Below, in pieces: positions 34,590 through 49,884 of a stretch of 64,000 nucleotides of DNA. The stretch spans positions 170,009,107 to 170,073,106 of the forward strand of contig CP136061.1 in NCBI GenBank assembly GCA_032622095.1, written 5' to 3'. The notes below the pieces were generated by a model. It made no database searches. It was given only the letters and a program-made list of their open reading frames with translations, and had not been told where the DNA came from. The stretch is from Siphonodentalium dalli (Eukaryota; Mollusca; Scaphopoda; Gadilida; Siphonodentaliidae). How positions within the stretch are numbered: position 1 is the first letter of the stretch; each line of letters begins with the position of its first letter. Position numbers and translations under genes: made by a program.

Positions 34590-36186
34590 AGGCGGTCACC
34601 CATCCAGGTACTAACCGGGCTCGACGTTATTCCATTTTTCGGTCGAAATATTTTCTAAGCCGTATGTCTAGCGCCGAACGCCTAACCAACTTCACACGAG
34701 CAGTCTGACATTCGAATTTCATTTTCGAATTTCCTTCACAATTTTGACCAGATTCGAGTGGGTGAGCACGAATTGGGTCAAAATATTATGTTTCGCGCAA
34801 AAAACTCGAAATCCATTTTTGGGTTGAAATATTTTCTAAGTCGAACGCCTAACTGAAAGCCAGCCAGACATTCGATTTCACTTAAAATCTTGAAATTGGC
34901 AACAGTCTGCGACCCGTGCGTTTTGTTATGAAGATTACTACTGGGGACACACTTCCTCACCAAATTTGAAATCGATCGGTCAACAAACGAGGCCTGTCTC
35001 CTCTATAGGACATTATATATTTTTGGGTCGAAATTATCAAAGTCCGGCGGTGAAATGGCATAATTTTGGAAAATGAAAGTTGGACCAGGTTTGATTGAGA
35101 GAGCACGAATTTGGGTAAAAAGAACACTTTTAGCGCAAAACACTAAAATTACATTTTTCGGTCGAAATATTTTCTAAGTCGTATGTCTAGCGCCGAACGC
35201 CTAACCAACTTCACACGAGCAGCCTGACATTCGAATTTCATTTTAGAATTTCCTTGACAATTTTGACCAGATTCGAGAGGGGGAGCACGAATTGGGTCAA
35301 AACATGATGTTTCGCGCAAAAAACTCAAAATCTATTTTTGGGTAGAAATATTTTCTTTTATCTAAGTCGAACGCCTAACTGAAAGCCAGCCTGACATTCG
35401 ATTTCACTTAAAATCTTGAACTCGGCAACAGCCTGCGACCCGTGCATTTGGTTATGAAGATTACTACTTGGGACACACTTCCTCGCCAAATTTGGAGTCG
35501 ATCGGTCAACAAACGAGGCCTGTCCCCTCTATAGAACTTTATATATTTTTGGGTCGAAAATTTGATTGAGAGAGCACGAATCTGGGTAAAAAATATGTTG
35601 TTCAAATTTTTAGCGCAAAAAAATTAAATTCAATTTTTCGATCGAAATGTCGTATGTCTAGCGCCGAACGCCTAACCAACTTCACACGAGCAGCCTGACA
35701 ATCGAATTTCATTTTCGAATTTCCTTGACAATTTTGACCAGATTCGAGTGGGGGGTCGACGTTGCTGAACTTAGCTTATCGGTCGAGAACCGGTGATTTC
35801 AACGTGAAATGACCGTAAACATAAAGTCCCTGTAATTTAAACATCATATGGCTCCATATCCACCAGTGTTTGAAAAATTGAAATGCAAAAGTTTTGTCTA
35901 CAGCACCAGAGATTTACACGTACAAACCGGGCTCGACGTTGCTGAACTTCGGAGATCAGACGAGAACCGGTGGTTTCAACGTGATATGGCCGTAGGCATG
36001 AAGTCCCTGTAATTTGAACATCATATATATGGCTCCAGATCCACCAGTGTTTGAAATATTCAAATGTAAAAGTTTTGTCTACAGCACCCGAGATTCCCAG
36101 GCGACTTTATCATAAAATCCCTGTAGTTTAAACATCATATGGCTCCACATCCACATGTGTTTGAAAAATTGAAATGCAAAAGTTAT

Positions 36187-36304
36187 GTCTACAGCACCCG
36201 AGATTCCCAGGCGGTCACCCATCCAGGTACTAACCGGGCTGGACGTTGCTTAACTTAGGTGATCGGTCGAGAACCGGTGATTTCAACGTGAAATGGCCGT
36301 AAAC
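36187..36304 (-). rRNA. 5S rRNA-like copy, altered 5' end
   Basis: 118 nt. Internal promoter regions are intact, but the 5' end reads GTTTACGGCCATTT instead of GCCTACGGCCATAT, weakening the terminal helix with the 3' end. Confidence 0.5.
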
Positions 36305-37398
36305 ATAAAGTCCCTGTAATTTAAACATCATATGGCTCCACATCCACCTGTGTTTGAAAAATTGAAATGTAAAAGTTTTGTCTACAGCACCCTTGATTCC
36401 CAGGCGGTCACCCAACAGGTACTAACCGGGCTCGACGTTATTCCATTTTTCGGTCGAAATATTTTCTAAGTCGTATGTCTAGCGCCAAACGCCTAACCAA
36501 CTTCACACGAGCAGTCTGACATTCGAATTTCATTTTCGAATTTCCTTGACAATTTTGACCAGATTCGAGTGGGGGAGCACGAATTGGGTCAAAATATTAT
36601 GTTTCGCGCAAAAAACTCGAAATCCATTTTTGGGTTGAAATATTTTCTAAGTCGAACGCCTAACTGAAAGCCAGCCTGACATTTTATTTCACTTAAAATC
36701 TTGAAATTGGCAACAGTCTGCGACCCGTGCGTTTTGTTATGAAGATTACTACTGGGGACACACTTCCTCACCAAATTTGAAATCGATCGGTCAACAAACA
36801 AATATAGGACATTATATATTTTTGGGTCTAAATTTTCAAAGTCCGGCGGTGAAATGAAAATTTTGGAAAATGAAAGTTGGACCAGGTTTGATTGAGAGAG
36901 CACGAATTTGGGCAAAAAGAACACTTTTAGCGCAAAACACTAAAATTACATTTTTCGGTCGAAATATTTTCTAAGTCGTATGTCTAGCGCCGAACGCCTA
37001 ACCAACTTCACACGAGCAGCCTGACAATCGAATTTCATTTTCGAATTTCCTTGACAATTTTGACCAGATTCGAGTGGGGGGTCGACGTTGCTGAACTTAG
37101 CTGATCGGTCGAAAACCGGTGATTTCAACGTGAAATGGCCGTAAACATAAAGTCCCTGTAATTTAAACATCATATGGCTCCATATCCACCAGTGTTTGAA
37201 AAATTGAAATGCAAAAGTTTTGTCTACAGCACCAGAGATTTACACGTACAACCCGGGCTCGACGTTGCTTAACTTCGGAGATCGGACGAGAACCGGTGGT
37301 TTCAACGTGAAATGGCCGTAAACATAAAGTCCCTGTAATTTAAACATCATATGGCTCCACATCCACCAGTGTTTGAAAAACTGAAATGTAAAAGTTTT

Positions 37399-37518
37399 GT
37401 CTACAGCACCCGAGATTCCCAGGCGGTCACCCATCCAGGTACTAACCGGGCTCGACGTTGCTTATAACTTCGGTCTTCGGACGAGAACCAGTGGTTTCAA
37501 CATGATATGGCCGTAGGC
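37399..37518 (-). pseudogene. 5S-like copy with TA insertion
   Basis: 120 nt. The A-box region reads AAGTTATAAGCAACG, a 2-bp insertion relative to 5S; the 5' and 3' ends are otherwise canonical. Confidence 0.65.
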
Positions 37519-38910
37519 ATGAAGTCCCTGTTATGTGAACATCATATGGCTCCACATCCACCTGTGTTTGAAAATATGAAATGTAAAAGTTTTGTCTACA
37601 GCACCCTTGATTCCCAGGCGGTCACCCATCCAGGTACTAACCGGGCTCGACGTTATTCCATTTTTCGGTCGAAATATTTTCTAAGTCGTATGTCTGGCGC
37701 CGAACGCCTAACCAACTTCACACGAGCAGTCTGACATTCGAATTTCATTTTCGAATTTCCTTGACAATTTTGACCAGATTCGAGTGGGGGTCGGACGCCT
37801 AACTGAAAGCCAGCCTGACATTCGATTTCACTTAAAATCTTGAAATTGGCAATAGTCTGCGACCCGTGCGTTTTGTTATGAAGATTACTACTGGGGACAC
37901 ACTTCCTCACCAAATTTGAAATCGATCGGTCAACAAACGAGGCCGTCCCCTCTATAGGACATTATATATTTTTGGGTCGAAATTTTCAAAGTCCGGCGGT
38001 GAAATGAAAATTTTGGAAAATGAAAGTTGGACCAGGTTGATTGAGAGAGCACGAATTTGGGTAAAAAGAACACTTTTAGCGCGAAACACTAAAATTACAT
38101 TTTTCGGTCGAAATATTTTCTAAGTCGTATGTCTAGCGCCGAACGCCTAACCAACTTCACACGAGCAGCCTGACATTCGAATTTCATTTTAGAATTTCCT
38201 TGACAATTTTGACCAGATTCGAGAGGGGGAGCACAAATTGGGTCAAAACATGTTTCGCGCAAAAAACTCGAAATCTATTTTTGGGTTGAAATATTTTCTT
38301 TTATCTAAGTCGAACGCCTAACTGAAAGCCAGCCTGACATTCGATTTCACTTAAAATCTTGAACTCGGCAACAGTCTGCGACCCGTGCATTTGGTTATGA
38401 AGATTACTACTGGGGACTCTATAGAACTTTATATGGTAAAAAGAACACTTTTAGCGCAAAAAACTAAAATTCAATTTTTCGATCGAAATATTTTCTAAGT
38501 CGTATGTCTAGCGCCGAACGCCTAACCAACTTCACACGAGCAGCCTGACAATCGAATTTCATTTTCGAATTTCCTTGACAATTTTTACCAGATTCGACGT
38601 TGCTGAACTTAGCTGATCGGTCGAGAACCGGTGATTTCAACGTGAAATGGCCGTAAACATAAAGTCCCTGTAATTTAAACATCATATGGCTCCATATCCA
38701 CCAGTGTTTGAAAAATTGAAATGCAAAAGTTTTGTCTACAGCACCAGAGATTTACACGTACAAACCGGGCTCGACGTTGCTTAACTTCGGAGATCGGAAG
38801 AGAACCGGTGGTTTCAACGTGAAAAGGCCGTAAACATAAAGTCCCTGTAATTTAAACATCATATGGCTCCACATCCACCAGTGTTTGAAAAACTGAAATG
38901 TAAAAGTTTT

Positions 38911-39030
38911 GTCTACAGCACCCGAGATTCCCAGGCGGTCACCCATCCAGGTACTAACCGGGCTCGACGTTGCTTATAACTTCGGTCTTCGGACGAGAAC
39001 CAGTGGTTTCAACATGATATGGCCGTAGGC
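38911..39030 (-). pseudogene. 5S-like copy with TA insertion
   Basis: Same class as 37399-37518; 120 nt. Confidence 0.65.
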
Positions 39031-40227
39031 ATGAAGTCCCTGTTATGTGAACATCATATGGCTCCACATCCACCTGTGTTTGAAAAATTGAAATGTAAAA
39101 GTTTTGTCTACAGCACCCTTGATTCCCAGGCGGTCACCCATCCAGGTACTAACCGGGCTCGACGTTATTCCATTTTTCGGTCGAAATATTTTCTAAGTCG
39201 TATGTCTGGCGCCGAACGCCTAACCAACTTCACACGAGCAGTCTGACATTCGAATTTCATTTTCGAATTTCCTTGACAATTTTGACCAGATTCGAGTGGG
39301 GGTCGGACGCCTAACTGAAAGCCAGCCTGACATTCGATTTCACTTAAAATCTTGAAATTGGCAATAGTCTGCGACCCGTGCGTTTTGTTATGAAGATTAC
39401 TACTGGGGACACACTTCCTCACCAAATTTGAAATCGATCGGTCAACAAACGAGGCCGTCCCCTCTATAGGACATTATATATTTTTGGGTCGAAATTTTCA
39501 AAGTCCGGCGGTGAAATGAAAATTTTGGAAAATGAAAGTTGGACCAGGTTGATTGAGAGAGCACGAATTTGGGTAAAAAGAACACTTTTAGCGCAAAACA
39601 CTAAAATTACATTTTTCGGTCGAAATATTTTCTAAGTCGTATATCTAGCGCCGAACGCCTAACCAACTTCACACGAGCAGCCTGACATTCGAATTTCATT
39701 TTAGAATTTCCTTGACAATTTTGACCAGATTCGAGAGGGGGAGCACGAATTGGGTCAAAACATGATGTTTCGCGCAAAAAACTCGAAATCCATTTTTGGG
39801 TTGAAATATTTTCTAAGTCGAACGCCTAACTGAAAGCCAGCCTGACATTCGATTTCACTTAAAATCTTGAAATTGGCAACAGTCTGCGACCCGTGCGTTT
39901 TGTTATGAAGATTACTACTGGGGACACACTTCTTCGGTCGAGAACCGGTGATTTCAACGTGAAATGGCCGTAAACATAAAGTCCCTGTAATTTAAACATC
40001 ATATGGCTCCATATCCACCAGTGTTTGAAAAATTGAAATGCAAAAGTTTTGTCTACAGCACCAGAGATTTACACGTACAAACCGGGCTCGACGTTGCTTA
40101 ACTTCGGAGATCGGACGAGAACCGGTGGTTTCAACGTGAAATGGCCGTAAACATAAAGTCCCTGTAATTTAAACATCATATGGCTCCACATCCACCAGTG
40201 TTTGAAAAACTGAAATGTAAAAGTTTT

Positions 40228-40347
40228 GTCTACAGCACCCGAGATTCCCAGGCGGTCACCCATCCAGGTACTAACCGGGCTCGACGTTGCTTATAACTTC
40301 GGTCTTCGGACGAGAACCAGTGGTTTCAACATGATATGGCCGTAGGC
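40228..40347 (-). pseudogene. 5S-like copy with TA insertion
   Basis: 120 nt, same class as 37399-37518; duplicated at 48371. Confidence 0.65.
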
Positions 40348-41741
40348 ATGAAGTCCCTGTTATGTGAACATCATATGGCTCCACATCCACCTGTGTTTGA
40401 AAAATTGAAATGTAAAATTTTTGTCTACAGCACCCTTGATTCCCAGGCGGTCACCCATCCAGGTACTAACCGGGCTCGACGTTATTCCATTTTTCGGTCG
40501 AAATATTTTCTAAGTCGTATGTCTGGCGCCGAACGCCTAACCAACTTCACACGAGCAGTCTGACATTCGAATTTCATTTTCGAATTTCCTTGACAATTTT
40601 GACCAGATTCGAGTGGGGGTCGGACGCCTAACTGAAAGCCAGCCTGACATTCGATTTCACTTAAAATCTTGAAATTGGCAATAGTCTGCGACCCGTGCGT
40701 TTTGTTATGAAGATTACTACTGGGGACACACTTCCTCACCAAATTTGAAATCGATCGGTCAACAAACGAGGCCTGTCCCCTCTATAGGACATTATATATT
40801 TTTGGGTCGAAATTTTCAAAGTCCGGCGGTGAAATGAAAATTTTGGAAAATGAAAGTTGGACCAGGTTTGATTGAGAGAGCACGAATTTGGGCAAAAAGA
40901 ACACTTTTAGCGCAAAACACTAAAATTACATTTTTCGGTCGAAATATTTTCTAAGTCGTATGTCTAGCGCCGAACGCCTAACCAACTTCACACGAGCAGC
41001 CTGACATTCGAATTTCATTTTAGAATTTCCTTGACAATTTTGACCAGATTCGAGAGGGGGAGCACAAATTGGGTCAAAACATGTTTCGCGCAAAAAACTC
41101 GAAATCTATTTTTGGGTTGAAATATTTTCTTTTATCTAAGTCGAACGCCTAACTGAAAGCCAGCCTGACATTCGATTTCACTTAAAATCTTGAACTCGGC
41201 AACAGTCTGCGACCCGTGCATTTGGTTATGAAGATTACTACTGGGGACTCTATAGAACTTTATATGGTAAAAAGAACACTTTTAGCGCAAAAAACTAAAA
41301 TTCAATTTTTCGATCGAAATATTTTCTAAGTCGTATGTCTAGCGCCGAACGCCTAACCAACTTCACACGAGCAGCCTGACACTCGAATTTCATTTTCGAA
41401 TTTCCTTGACAATTTTTACCAGATTCGACGTTGCTGAACTTAGCTGATCGGTCGAGAACCGGTGATTTCAACGTGAAATGGCCGTAAACATAAAGTCCCT
41501 GTAATTTAAACATCATATGGCTCCATATCCACCAGTGTTTGAAAAATTGAAATGCAAAAGTTTTGTCTACAGCACCAGAGATTTACACGTACAAACCGGG
41601 CTCGACGTTGCTTAACTTCGGAGATCGGAAGAGAACCGGTGGTTTCAACGTGAAAAGGCCGTAAACATAAAGTCCCTGTAATTTAAACATCATATGGCTC
41701 CACATCCACCAGTGTTTGAAAAACTGAAATGTAAAAGTTTT

Positions 41742-41861
41742 GTCTACAGCACCCGAGATTCCCAGGCGGTCACCCATCCAGGTACTAACCGGGCTCGACG
41801 TTGCTTATAACTTCGGTCTTCGGACGAGAACCAGTGGTTTCAACATGATATGGCCGTAGGC
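41742..41861 (-). pseudogene. 5S-like copy with TA insertion
   Basis: 120 nt, same class as 37399-37518; duplicated at 49885. Confidence 0.65.
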
Positions 41862-43118
41862 ATGAAGTCCCTGTTATGTGAACATCATATGGCTCCACAT
41901 CCACCTGTGTTTGAAAAATTGAAATGTAAAAGTTTTGTCTACAGCACCCTTGATTCCAGGTACTAACCGGGCTCGACGTTATTCCATTTTTCGATCGAAA
42001 TATTTTCTAAGTCGTATGTGTGGCGCCGAACGCCTAACCAACTTCACACGAGCAGTCTGACATTCGAATTTCATTTTCGAATTTTCCTTGACAATTTTGA
42101 CCAGATTCGAGCGGAGGAGCACGAATTGGGTCAAAATATGATGTTTCGAGCAAAAAACTCGAAATCCATTTTTGGGTTGAAATATTTTCTAAGTCGAACG
42201 CCTAACTGAAAGCCAGCCTGACATTCGATTTCACTTAAAATCTTGAAATTGGCAACAGTCTGCGACCCGTGCGTTTTGTTATGAAGATTACTACTGGGGA
42301 CAAACTTCCTCACCAAATTTGAAATCGATCGGTCAACAAACGAGGCCGTCCCCTCTATAGGACATTATATATTTTTGGGTCGAAATTTTCAAAGTCCGGC
42401 GGTGAAATGAAAATTTTGGAAAATGAAAGTTGGACCAGGTTGATTGAGAGAGCACGAATTTGGGTAAAAAGAACACTTTTAGCGCAAAACACTAAAATTA
42501 CATTTTTCGGTCGAAATATTTTCTAAGTCGTATATCTAGCGCCGAACGCCTAACCAACTTCACACGAGCAGCCTGACATTCGAATTTCATTTTAGAATTT
42601 CCTTGACAATTTTGACCAGATTCGAGAGGGGGAGCACGAATTGGGTCAAAACATGATGTTTCGCGCAAAAAACTCGAAATCCATTTTTGGGTTGAAATAT
42701 TTTCTAAGTCGAACGCCTAACTGAAAGCCAGCCTGACATTCGATTTCACTTAAAATCTTGAAATTGGCAACAGTCTGCGACCCGTGCGTTTTGTTATGAA
42801 GATTACTACTGGGGACACACTTCCTCGGTCGAGAACCGGTGATTTCAACGTGAAATGGCCGTAAACATAAAGTCCCTGTAATTTAAACATCATATGGCTC
42901 CATATCCACCAGTGTTTGAAAAATTGAAATGCAAAAGTTTTGTCTACAGCACCAGAGATTTACACGTACAAACCGGGCTCGACGTTGCTTAACTTCGGAG
43001 ATCGGACGAGAACCGGTGGTTTCAACGTGAAATGGCCGTAAACATAAAGTCCCTGTAATTTAAACATCATATGGCTCCACATCCACCAGTGTTTGAAAAA
43101 CTGAAATGTAAAAGTTTT

Positions 43119-43238
43119 GTCTACAGCACCCGAGATTCCCAGGCGGTCACCCATCCAGGTACTAACCGGGCTCGACGTTGCTTATAACTTCGGTCTTCGG
43201 ACGAGAACCAGTGGTTTCAACATGATATGGCCGTAGGC
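43119..43238 (-). pseudogene. 5S-like copy with TA insertion
   Basis: 120 nt, same class as 37399-37518; duplicated at 51262. Confidence 0.65.
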
Positions 43239-45429
43239 ATGAAGTCCCTGTTATGTGAACATCATATGGCTCCACATCCACCTGTGTTTGAAAAATTGAA
43301 ATGTAAAAGTTTTGTCTACAGCACCCTTGATTCCAGGTACTAACCGGGCTCGACGTTATTCCATTTTTCGATCGAAATATTTTCTAAGTCGTATGTGTGG
43401 CGCCGAACGCCTAACCAACTTCACACGAGCAGTCTGACATTCGAATTTCATTTTCGAATTTCCTTGACAATTTTGACCAGATTCGAGCGGAGGAGCACGA
43501 ATTGGGTCAAAATATGATGTTTCGAGCAAAAAACTCGAAATCCATTTTTGGGTTGAAATATTTTCTAAGTCGAACGCCTAACTGAAAGCCAGCCTGACAT
43601 TCGATTTCACTTAAAATCTTGAAATTGGCAACAGTCTGCGACCCGTGCGTTTTGTTATGAAGATTACTACTGGGGACACACTTCCTCACCAAATTTGAAA
43701 TCGATCGGTCAACAAACGAGGCCTGTCTCCTCTATAGGACATTATATATTTTTGGGTCGAAATTTTCAAAGTCCGGCGGTGAAATGAAAATTTTGGAAAA
43801 TGAAAGTTGGACCAGGTTGATTGAGAGAGCACGAATTTGGGTAAAAAGAACACTTTTAGCGCAAAACACTAAAATTACATTTTTCGGTCGAAATATTTTC
43901 TAAGTCGTATATCTAGCGCCGAACGCCTAACCAACTTCACACGAGCAGTCTGACATTCGAATTTCATTTTCGAATTTCCTTCACAATTTTGACCAGATTC
44001 GAGAGGGGGAGCACGAATTGGGTCAAAACATGATGTTTCGCGCAAAAAACTCGAAATCCATTTTTGGGTTGAAATATTTTCTAAGTCGAACGCCTAACTG
44101 AAAGCCAGCCTGACATTCGATTTCACTTAAAATCTTGAAATTGGCAACAGTCTGCGACCCGTGCGTTTTGTTATGAAGATTACTACTGGGGACACACTTC
44201 CTCACCAAATTTGAAATCGATCGGTCAACAAACGAGGCCTGTCTCCTCTATAGGACATTATATATTTTTGGGTCGAAATTATCAAAGTCCGGCGGTGAAA
44301 TGAAAATTTTGGAAAATGAAAGTTGGACCAGGTTTGATTGAGAGAGCACGAATTTGGGTAAAAAGAACACTTTTAGCGCAAAACACTAAAATTACATTTT
44401 TCGGTCGAAATATTTTCTAAGTCGTATGTCTAGCGCCGAACGCCTAACCAACTTCACACGAGCAGCCTGACATTCGAATTTCATTTTAGAATTTCCTTGA
44501 CAATTTTGACCAGATTCGAGAGGGGGAGCACGAATTGGGTCAAAACATGATGTTTCGCGCAAAAAACTCAAAATCTATTTTTGGGTAGAAATATTTTCTT
44601 TTATCTAAGTCGAACGCCTAACTGAAAGCCAGCCTGACATTCGATTTCACTTAAAATCTTGAACTCGGCAACAGCCTGCGACCCGTGCATTTGGTTATGA
44701 AGATTACAACTTGGGACACACTTCCTCGCCAAATTTGGAGTCGATCGGTCAACAAACGAGGCCTGTCCCCTCTATAGAACTTTATATATTTTTGGGTCGA
44801 AAATTTGATTGAGAGAGCACGAATCTGGGTAAAAAATATGTTGTTCAAATTTTTAGCGCAAAAAAATTAAATTCAATTTTTCGATCGAAATGTCGTATGT
44901 CTAGCGCCGAACGCCTAACCAACTTCACACGAGCAGCCTGACAATCGAATTTCATTTTCGAATTTCCTTGACAATTTTGACCAGATTCGAGTGGGGGGTC
45001 GACGTTGCTGAACTTAGCTTATCGGTCGAGAACCGGTGATTTCAACGTGAAATGACCGTAAACATAAAGTCCCTGTAATTTAAACATCATATGGCTCCAT
45101 ATCCACCAGTGTTTGAAAAATTGAAATGCAAAAGTTTTGTCTACAGCACCAGAGATTTACACGTACAAACCGGGCTCGACGTTGCTGAACTTCGGAGATC
45201 AGACGAGAACCGGTGGTTTCAACGTGATATGGCCGTAGGCATGAAGTCCCTGTAATTTGAACATCATATATATGGCTCCAGATCCACCAGTGTTTGAAAT
45301 ATTCAAATGTAAAAGTTTTGTCTACAGCACCCGAGATTCCCAGGCGACTTTATCATAAAATCCCTGTAGTTTAAACATCATATGGCTCCACATCCACATG
45401 TGTTTGAAAAATTGAAATGCAAAAGTTAT

Positions 45430-45547
45430 GTCTACAGCACCCGAGATTCCCAGGCGGTCACCCATCCAGGTACTAACCGGGCTGGACGTTGCTTAACTTA
45501 GGTGATCGGTCGAGAACCGGTGATTTCAACGTGAAATGGCCGTAAAC
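45430..45547 (-). rRNA. 5S rRNA-like copy, altered 5' end
   Basis: 118 nt, duplicate of 36187-36304 at offset 9243. Confidence 0.5.
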
Positions 45548-47054
45548 ATAAAGTCCCTGTAATTTAAACATCATATGGCTCCACATCCACCTGTGTTTGA
45601 AAAATTGAAATGTAAAAGTTTTGTCTACAGCACCCTTGATTCCCAGGCGGTCACCCAACAGGTACTAACCGGGCTCGACGTTATTCCATTTTTCGGTCGA
45701 AATATTTTCTAAGTCGTATGTCTAGCGCCGAACGCCTAACCAACTTCACACGAGCAGTCTGACATTCGAATTTCATTTTCGAATTTCCTTGACAATTTTG
45801 ACCAGATTCGAGTGGGGGAGCACGAATTGGGTCAAAATATTATGTTTCGCGCAAAAAACTCGAAATCCATTTTTGGGTTGAAATATTTTCTAAGTCGAAC
45901 GCCTAACTGAAAGCCAGCCTGACATTTTATTTCACTTAAAATCTTGAAATTGGCAACAGTCTGCGACCCGTGCGTTTTGTTATGAAGATTACTACTGGGG
46001 ACACACTTCCTCACCAAATTTGAAATCGATCGGTCAACAAACGAGGCCTGTCCCCTCTGTAGGACATTATATATTTTTGGGTCGAAATTTTCAGTCCGGC
46101 GGTGAAATGAAAATTTTGGAAAATGAAAGTTGGACCAGGTTTGATTGAGAGAGCACGAATTTGGGCAAAAAGAACACTTTTAGCGCAAAACACTAAAATT
46201 ACATTTTTCGGTCGAAATATTTTCTAAGTCGTATGTCTAGCGCCAAACGCCTAACCAACTTCATACGAGCAGCCTGACATTCGAATTTCATTTTAGAATT
46301 TCCTTGACAATTTTGACCAGATTCGAGAGGGGGAGCACAAATTGGGTCAAAACATGTTTCGCGCAAAAAACTCGAAATCTATTTTTGGGTTGAAATATTT
46401 TCTTTTATCTAAGGCGAACGCCTAACTGAAAGCCAGCCTGACATTCGATTTCACTTAAAATCTTGAACTCGGCAACAGTCTGCGACCCGTGCATTTGGTT
46501 ATGAAGATTACTACTGGGGACTCTATAGAACTTTATATATTTTTGGGTCGAAAATTTGATTGAGGGAGCACGAATTTGGGTAAAAAGAACACTTTTAGCG
46601 CAAAAAACTAAAATTCAATTTTTCGATCGAAATATTTTCTAAGTCGTATGTCTAGCGCCGAACGCCTAACCAACTTCACACGAGCAGCCTGACAATCGAA
46701 TTTCATTTTCGAATTTCCTTGACAATTTTTACCAGATTCGACGTTGCTGAACTTAGCTGATCGGTCGAGAACCGGTGATTTCAACGTGAAATGGCCGTAA
46801 ACATAAAGTCCCTGTAATTTAAACATCATATGGCTCCATATCCACCAGTGTTTGAAAAATTGAAATGCAAAAGTTTTGTCTACAGCACCAGAGATTTACA
46901 CGTACAAACCGGGCTCGACGTTGCTTAACTTCGGAGATCGGACGAGAACCGGTGGTTTCAACGTGAAATGGCCGTAAACATAAAGTCCCTGTAATTTAAA
47001 CATCATATGGCTCCACATCCACCAGTGTTTGAAAAACTGAAATGTAAAAGTTTT

Positions 47055-47174
47055 GTCTACAGCACCCGAGATTCCCAGGCGGTCACCCATCCAGGTACTA
47101 ACCGGGCTCGACGTTGCTTATAACTTCGGTCTTCGGACGAGAACCAGTGGTTTCAACATGATATGGCCGTAGGC
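47055..47174 (-). pseudogene. 5S-like copy with TA insertion
   Basis: 120 nt; duplicate of 38911-39030 at offset 8144. Confidence 0.65.
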
Positions 47175-48370
47175 ATGAAGTCCCTGTTATGTGAACATCA
47201 TATGGCTCCACATCCACCTGTGTTTGAAAAATTGAAATGTAAAAGTTTTGTCTACAGCACCCTTGATTCCCAGGCGGTCACCCATCCAGGTACTAACCGG
47301 GCTCGACGTTATTCCATTTTTCGGTCGAAATATTTTCTAAGTCGTATGTCTGGCGCCGAACGCCTAACCAACTTCACACGAGCAGTCTGACATTCGAATT
47401 TCATTTTCGAATTTCCTTGACAATTTTGACCAGATTCGAGTGGGGGTCGGACGCCTAACTGAAAGCCAGCCTGACATTCGATTTCACTTAAAATCTGGAA
47501 ATTGGCAATAGTCTGCGACCCGTGCGTTTTGTTATGAAGATTACTACTGGGGACACACTTCCTCACCAAATTTGAAATCGATCGGTCAACAAACGAGGCC
47601 GTCCCCTCTATAGGACATTATATATTTTTGGGTCGAAATTTTCAAAGTCCGGCGGTGAAATGAAAATTTTGGAAAATGAAAGTTGGACCAGGTTGATTGA
47701 GGGAGCACGAATTTGGGTAAAAAGAACACTTTTAGCGCAAAACACTAAAATTACATTTTTCGGTCGAAATATTTTCTAAGTCGTATATCTAGCGCCGAAC
47801 GCCTAACCAACTTCACACGAGCAGCCTGACATTCGAATTTCATTTTAGAATTTCCTTGACAATTTTGACCAGATTCGAGCGGAGGAGCACGAATTGGTCA
47901 AAATATTATGTTTCGCGCAAAAAACTCGAAATCCATTTTTGGGTTGAAATATTTTCTAAGTCGAACGCCTAACTGAAAGCCAGCCTGACATTCGATTTCA
48001 CTTAAAATCTTGAAATTGGCAACAGTCTGCGACCCGTGCGTTTTGTTATGAAGATTACTACTGGGGACACACTTCTTCGGTCGAGAACCGGTGATTTCAA
48101 CGTGAAATGGCCGTAAACATAAAGTCCCTGTAATTTAAACATCATATGGCTCCATATCCACCAGTGTTTGAAAAATTGAAATGCAAAAGTTTTGTCTACA
48201 GCACCAGAGATTTACACGTACAAACCGGGCTCGACGTTGCTTAACTTCGGAGATCGGACGAGAACCGGTGGTTTCAACGTGAAATGGCCGTAAACATAAA
48301 GTCCCTGTAATTTAAACATCATATGGCTCCACATCCACCAGTGTTTGAAAAACTGAAATGTAAAAGTTTT

Positions 48371-48490
48371 GTCTACAGCACCCGAGATTCCCAGGCGGTC
48401 ACCCATCCAGGTACTAACCGGGCTCGACGTTGCTTATAACTTCGGTCTTCGGACGAGAACCAGTGGTTTCAACATAATATGGCCGTAGGC
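48371..48490 (-). pseudogene. 5S-like copy with TA insertion
   Basis: 120 nt; duplicate of 40228-40347 at offset 8143, with one change near its 5' end (ATATTATG). Confidence 0.65.
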
Positions 48491-49884
48491 ATGAAGTCCC
48501 TGTTATGTGAACATCATATGGCTCCACATCCACCTGTGTTTGAAAAATTGAAATGTAAAATTTTTGTCTACAGCACCCTTGATTCCCAGGCGGTCACCCA
48601 TCCAGGTACTAACCGGGCTCGACGTTATTCCATTTTTCGGTCGAAATATTTTCTAAGTCGTATGTCTGGCGCCGAACGCCTAACCAACTTCACACGAGCA
48701 GTCTGACATTCGAATTTCATTTTCGAATTTCCTTGACAATTTTGACCAGATTCGAGTGGGGGTCGGACGCCTAACTGAAAGCCAGCCTGACATTCGATTT
48801 CACTTAAAATCTTGAAATTGGCAATAGTCTGCGACCCGTGCGTTTTGTTATGAAGATTACTACTGGGGACACACTTCCTCACCAAATTTGAAATCGATCG
48901 GTCAACAAACGAGGCCTGTCCCCTCTATAGGACATTATATATTTTTGGGTCGAAATTTTCAAAGTCCGGCGGTGAAATGAAAATTTTGGAAAATGAAAGT
49001 TGGACCAGGTTTGATTGAGAGAGCACGAATTTGGGCAAAAAGAACACTTTTAGCGCAAAACACTAAAATTACATTTTTCGGTCGAAATATTTTCTAAGTC
49101 GTATGTCTAGCGCCGAACGCCTAACCAACTTCACACGAGCAGCCTGACATTCGAATTTCATTTTAGAATTTCCTTGACAATTTTGACCAGATTCGAGAGG
49201 GGGAGCACAAATTGGGTCAAAACATGTTTCGCGCAAAAAACTCGAAATCTATTTTTGGGTTGAAATATTTTCTTTTATCTAAGTCGAACGCCTAACTGAA
49301 AGCCAGCCTGACATTCGATTTCACTTAAAATCTTGAACTCGGCAACAGTCTGCGACCCGTGCATTTGGTTATGAAGATTACTACTGGGGACTCTATAGAA
49401 CTTTATATGGTAAAAAGAACACTTTTAGCGCAAAAAACTAAAATTCAATTTTTCGATCGAAATATTTTCTAAGTCGTATGTCTAGCGCCGAACGCCTAAC
49501 CAACTTCACACGAGCAGCCTGACAATCGAATTTCATTTTCGAATTTCCTTGACAATTTTTACCAGATTCGACGTTGCTGAACTTAGCTGATCGGTCGAGA
49601 ACCGGTGATTTCAACGTGAAATGGCCGTAAACATAAAGTCCCTGTAATTTAAACATCATATGGCTCCATATCCACCAGTGTTTGAAAAATTGAAATGCAA
49701 AAGTTTTGTCTACAGCACCAGAGATTTACACGTACAAACCGGGCTCGACGTTGCTTAACTTCGGAGATCGGAAGAGAACCGGTGGTTTCAACGTGAAAAG
49801 GCCGTAAACATAAAGTCCCTGTAATTTAAACATCATATGGCTCCACATCCACCAGTGTTTGAAAAACTGAAATGTAAAAGTTTT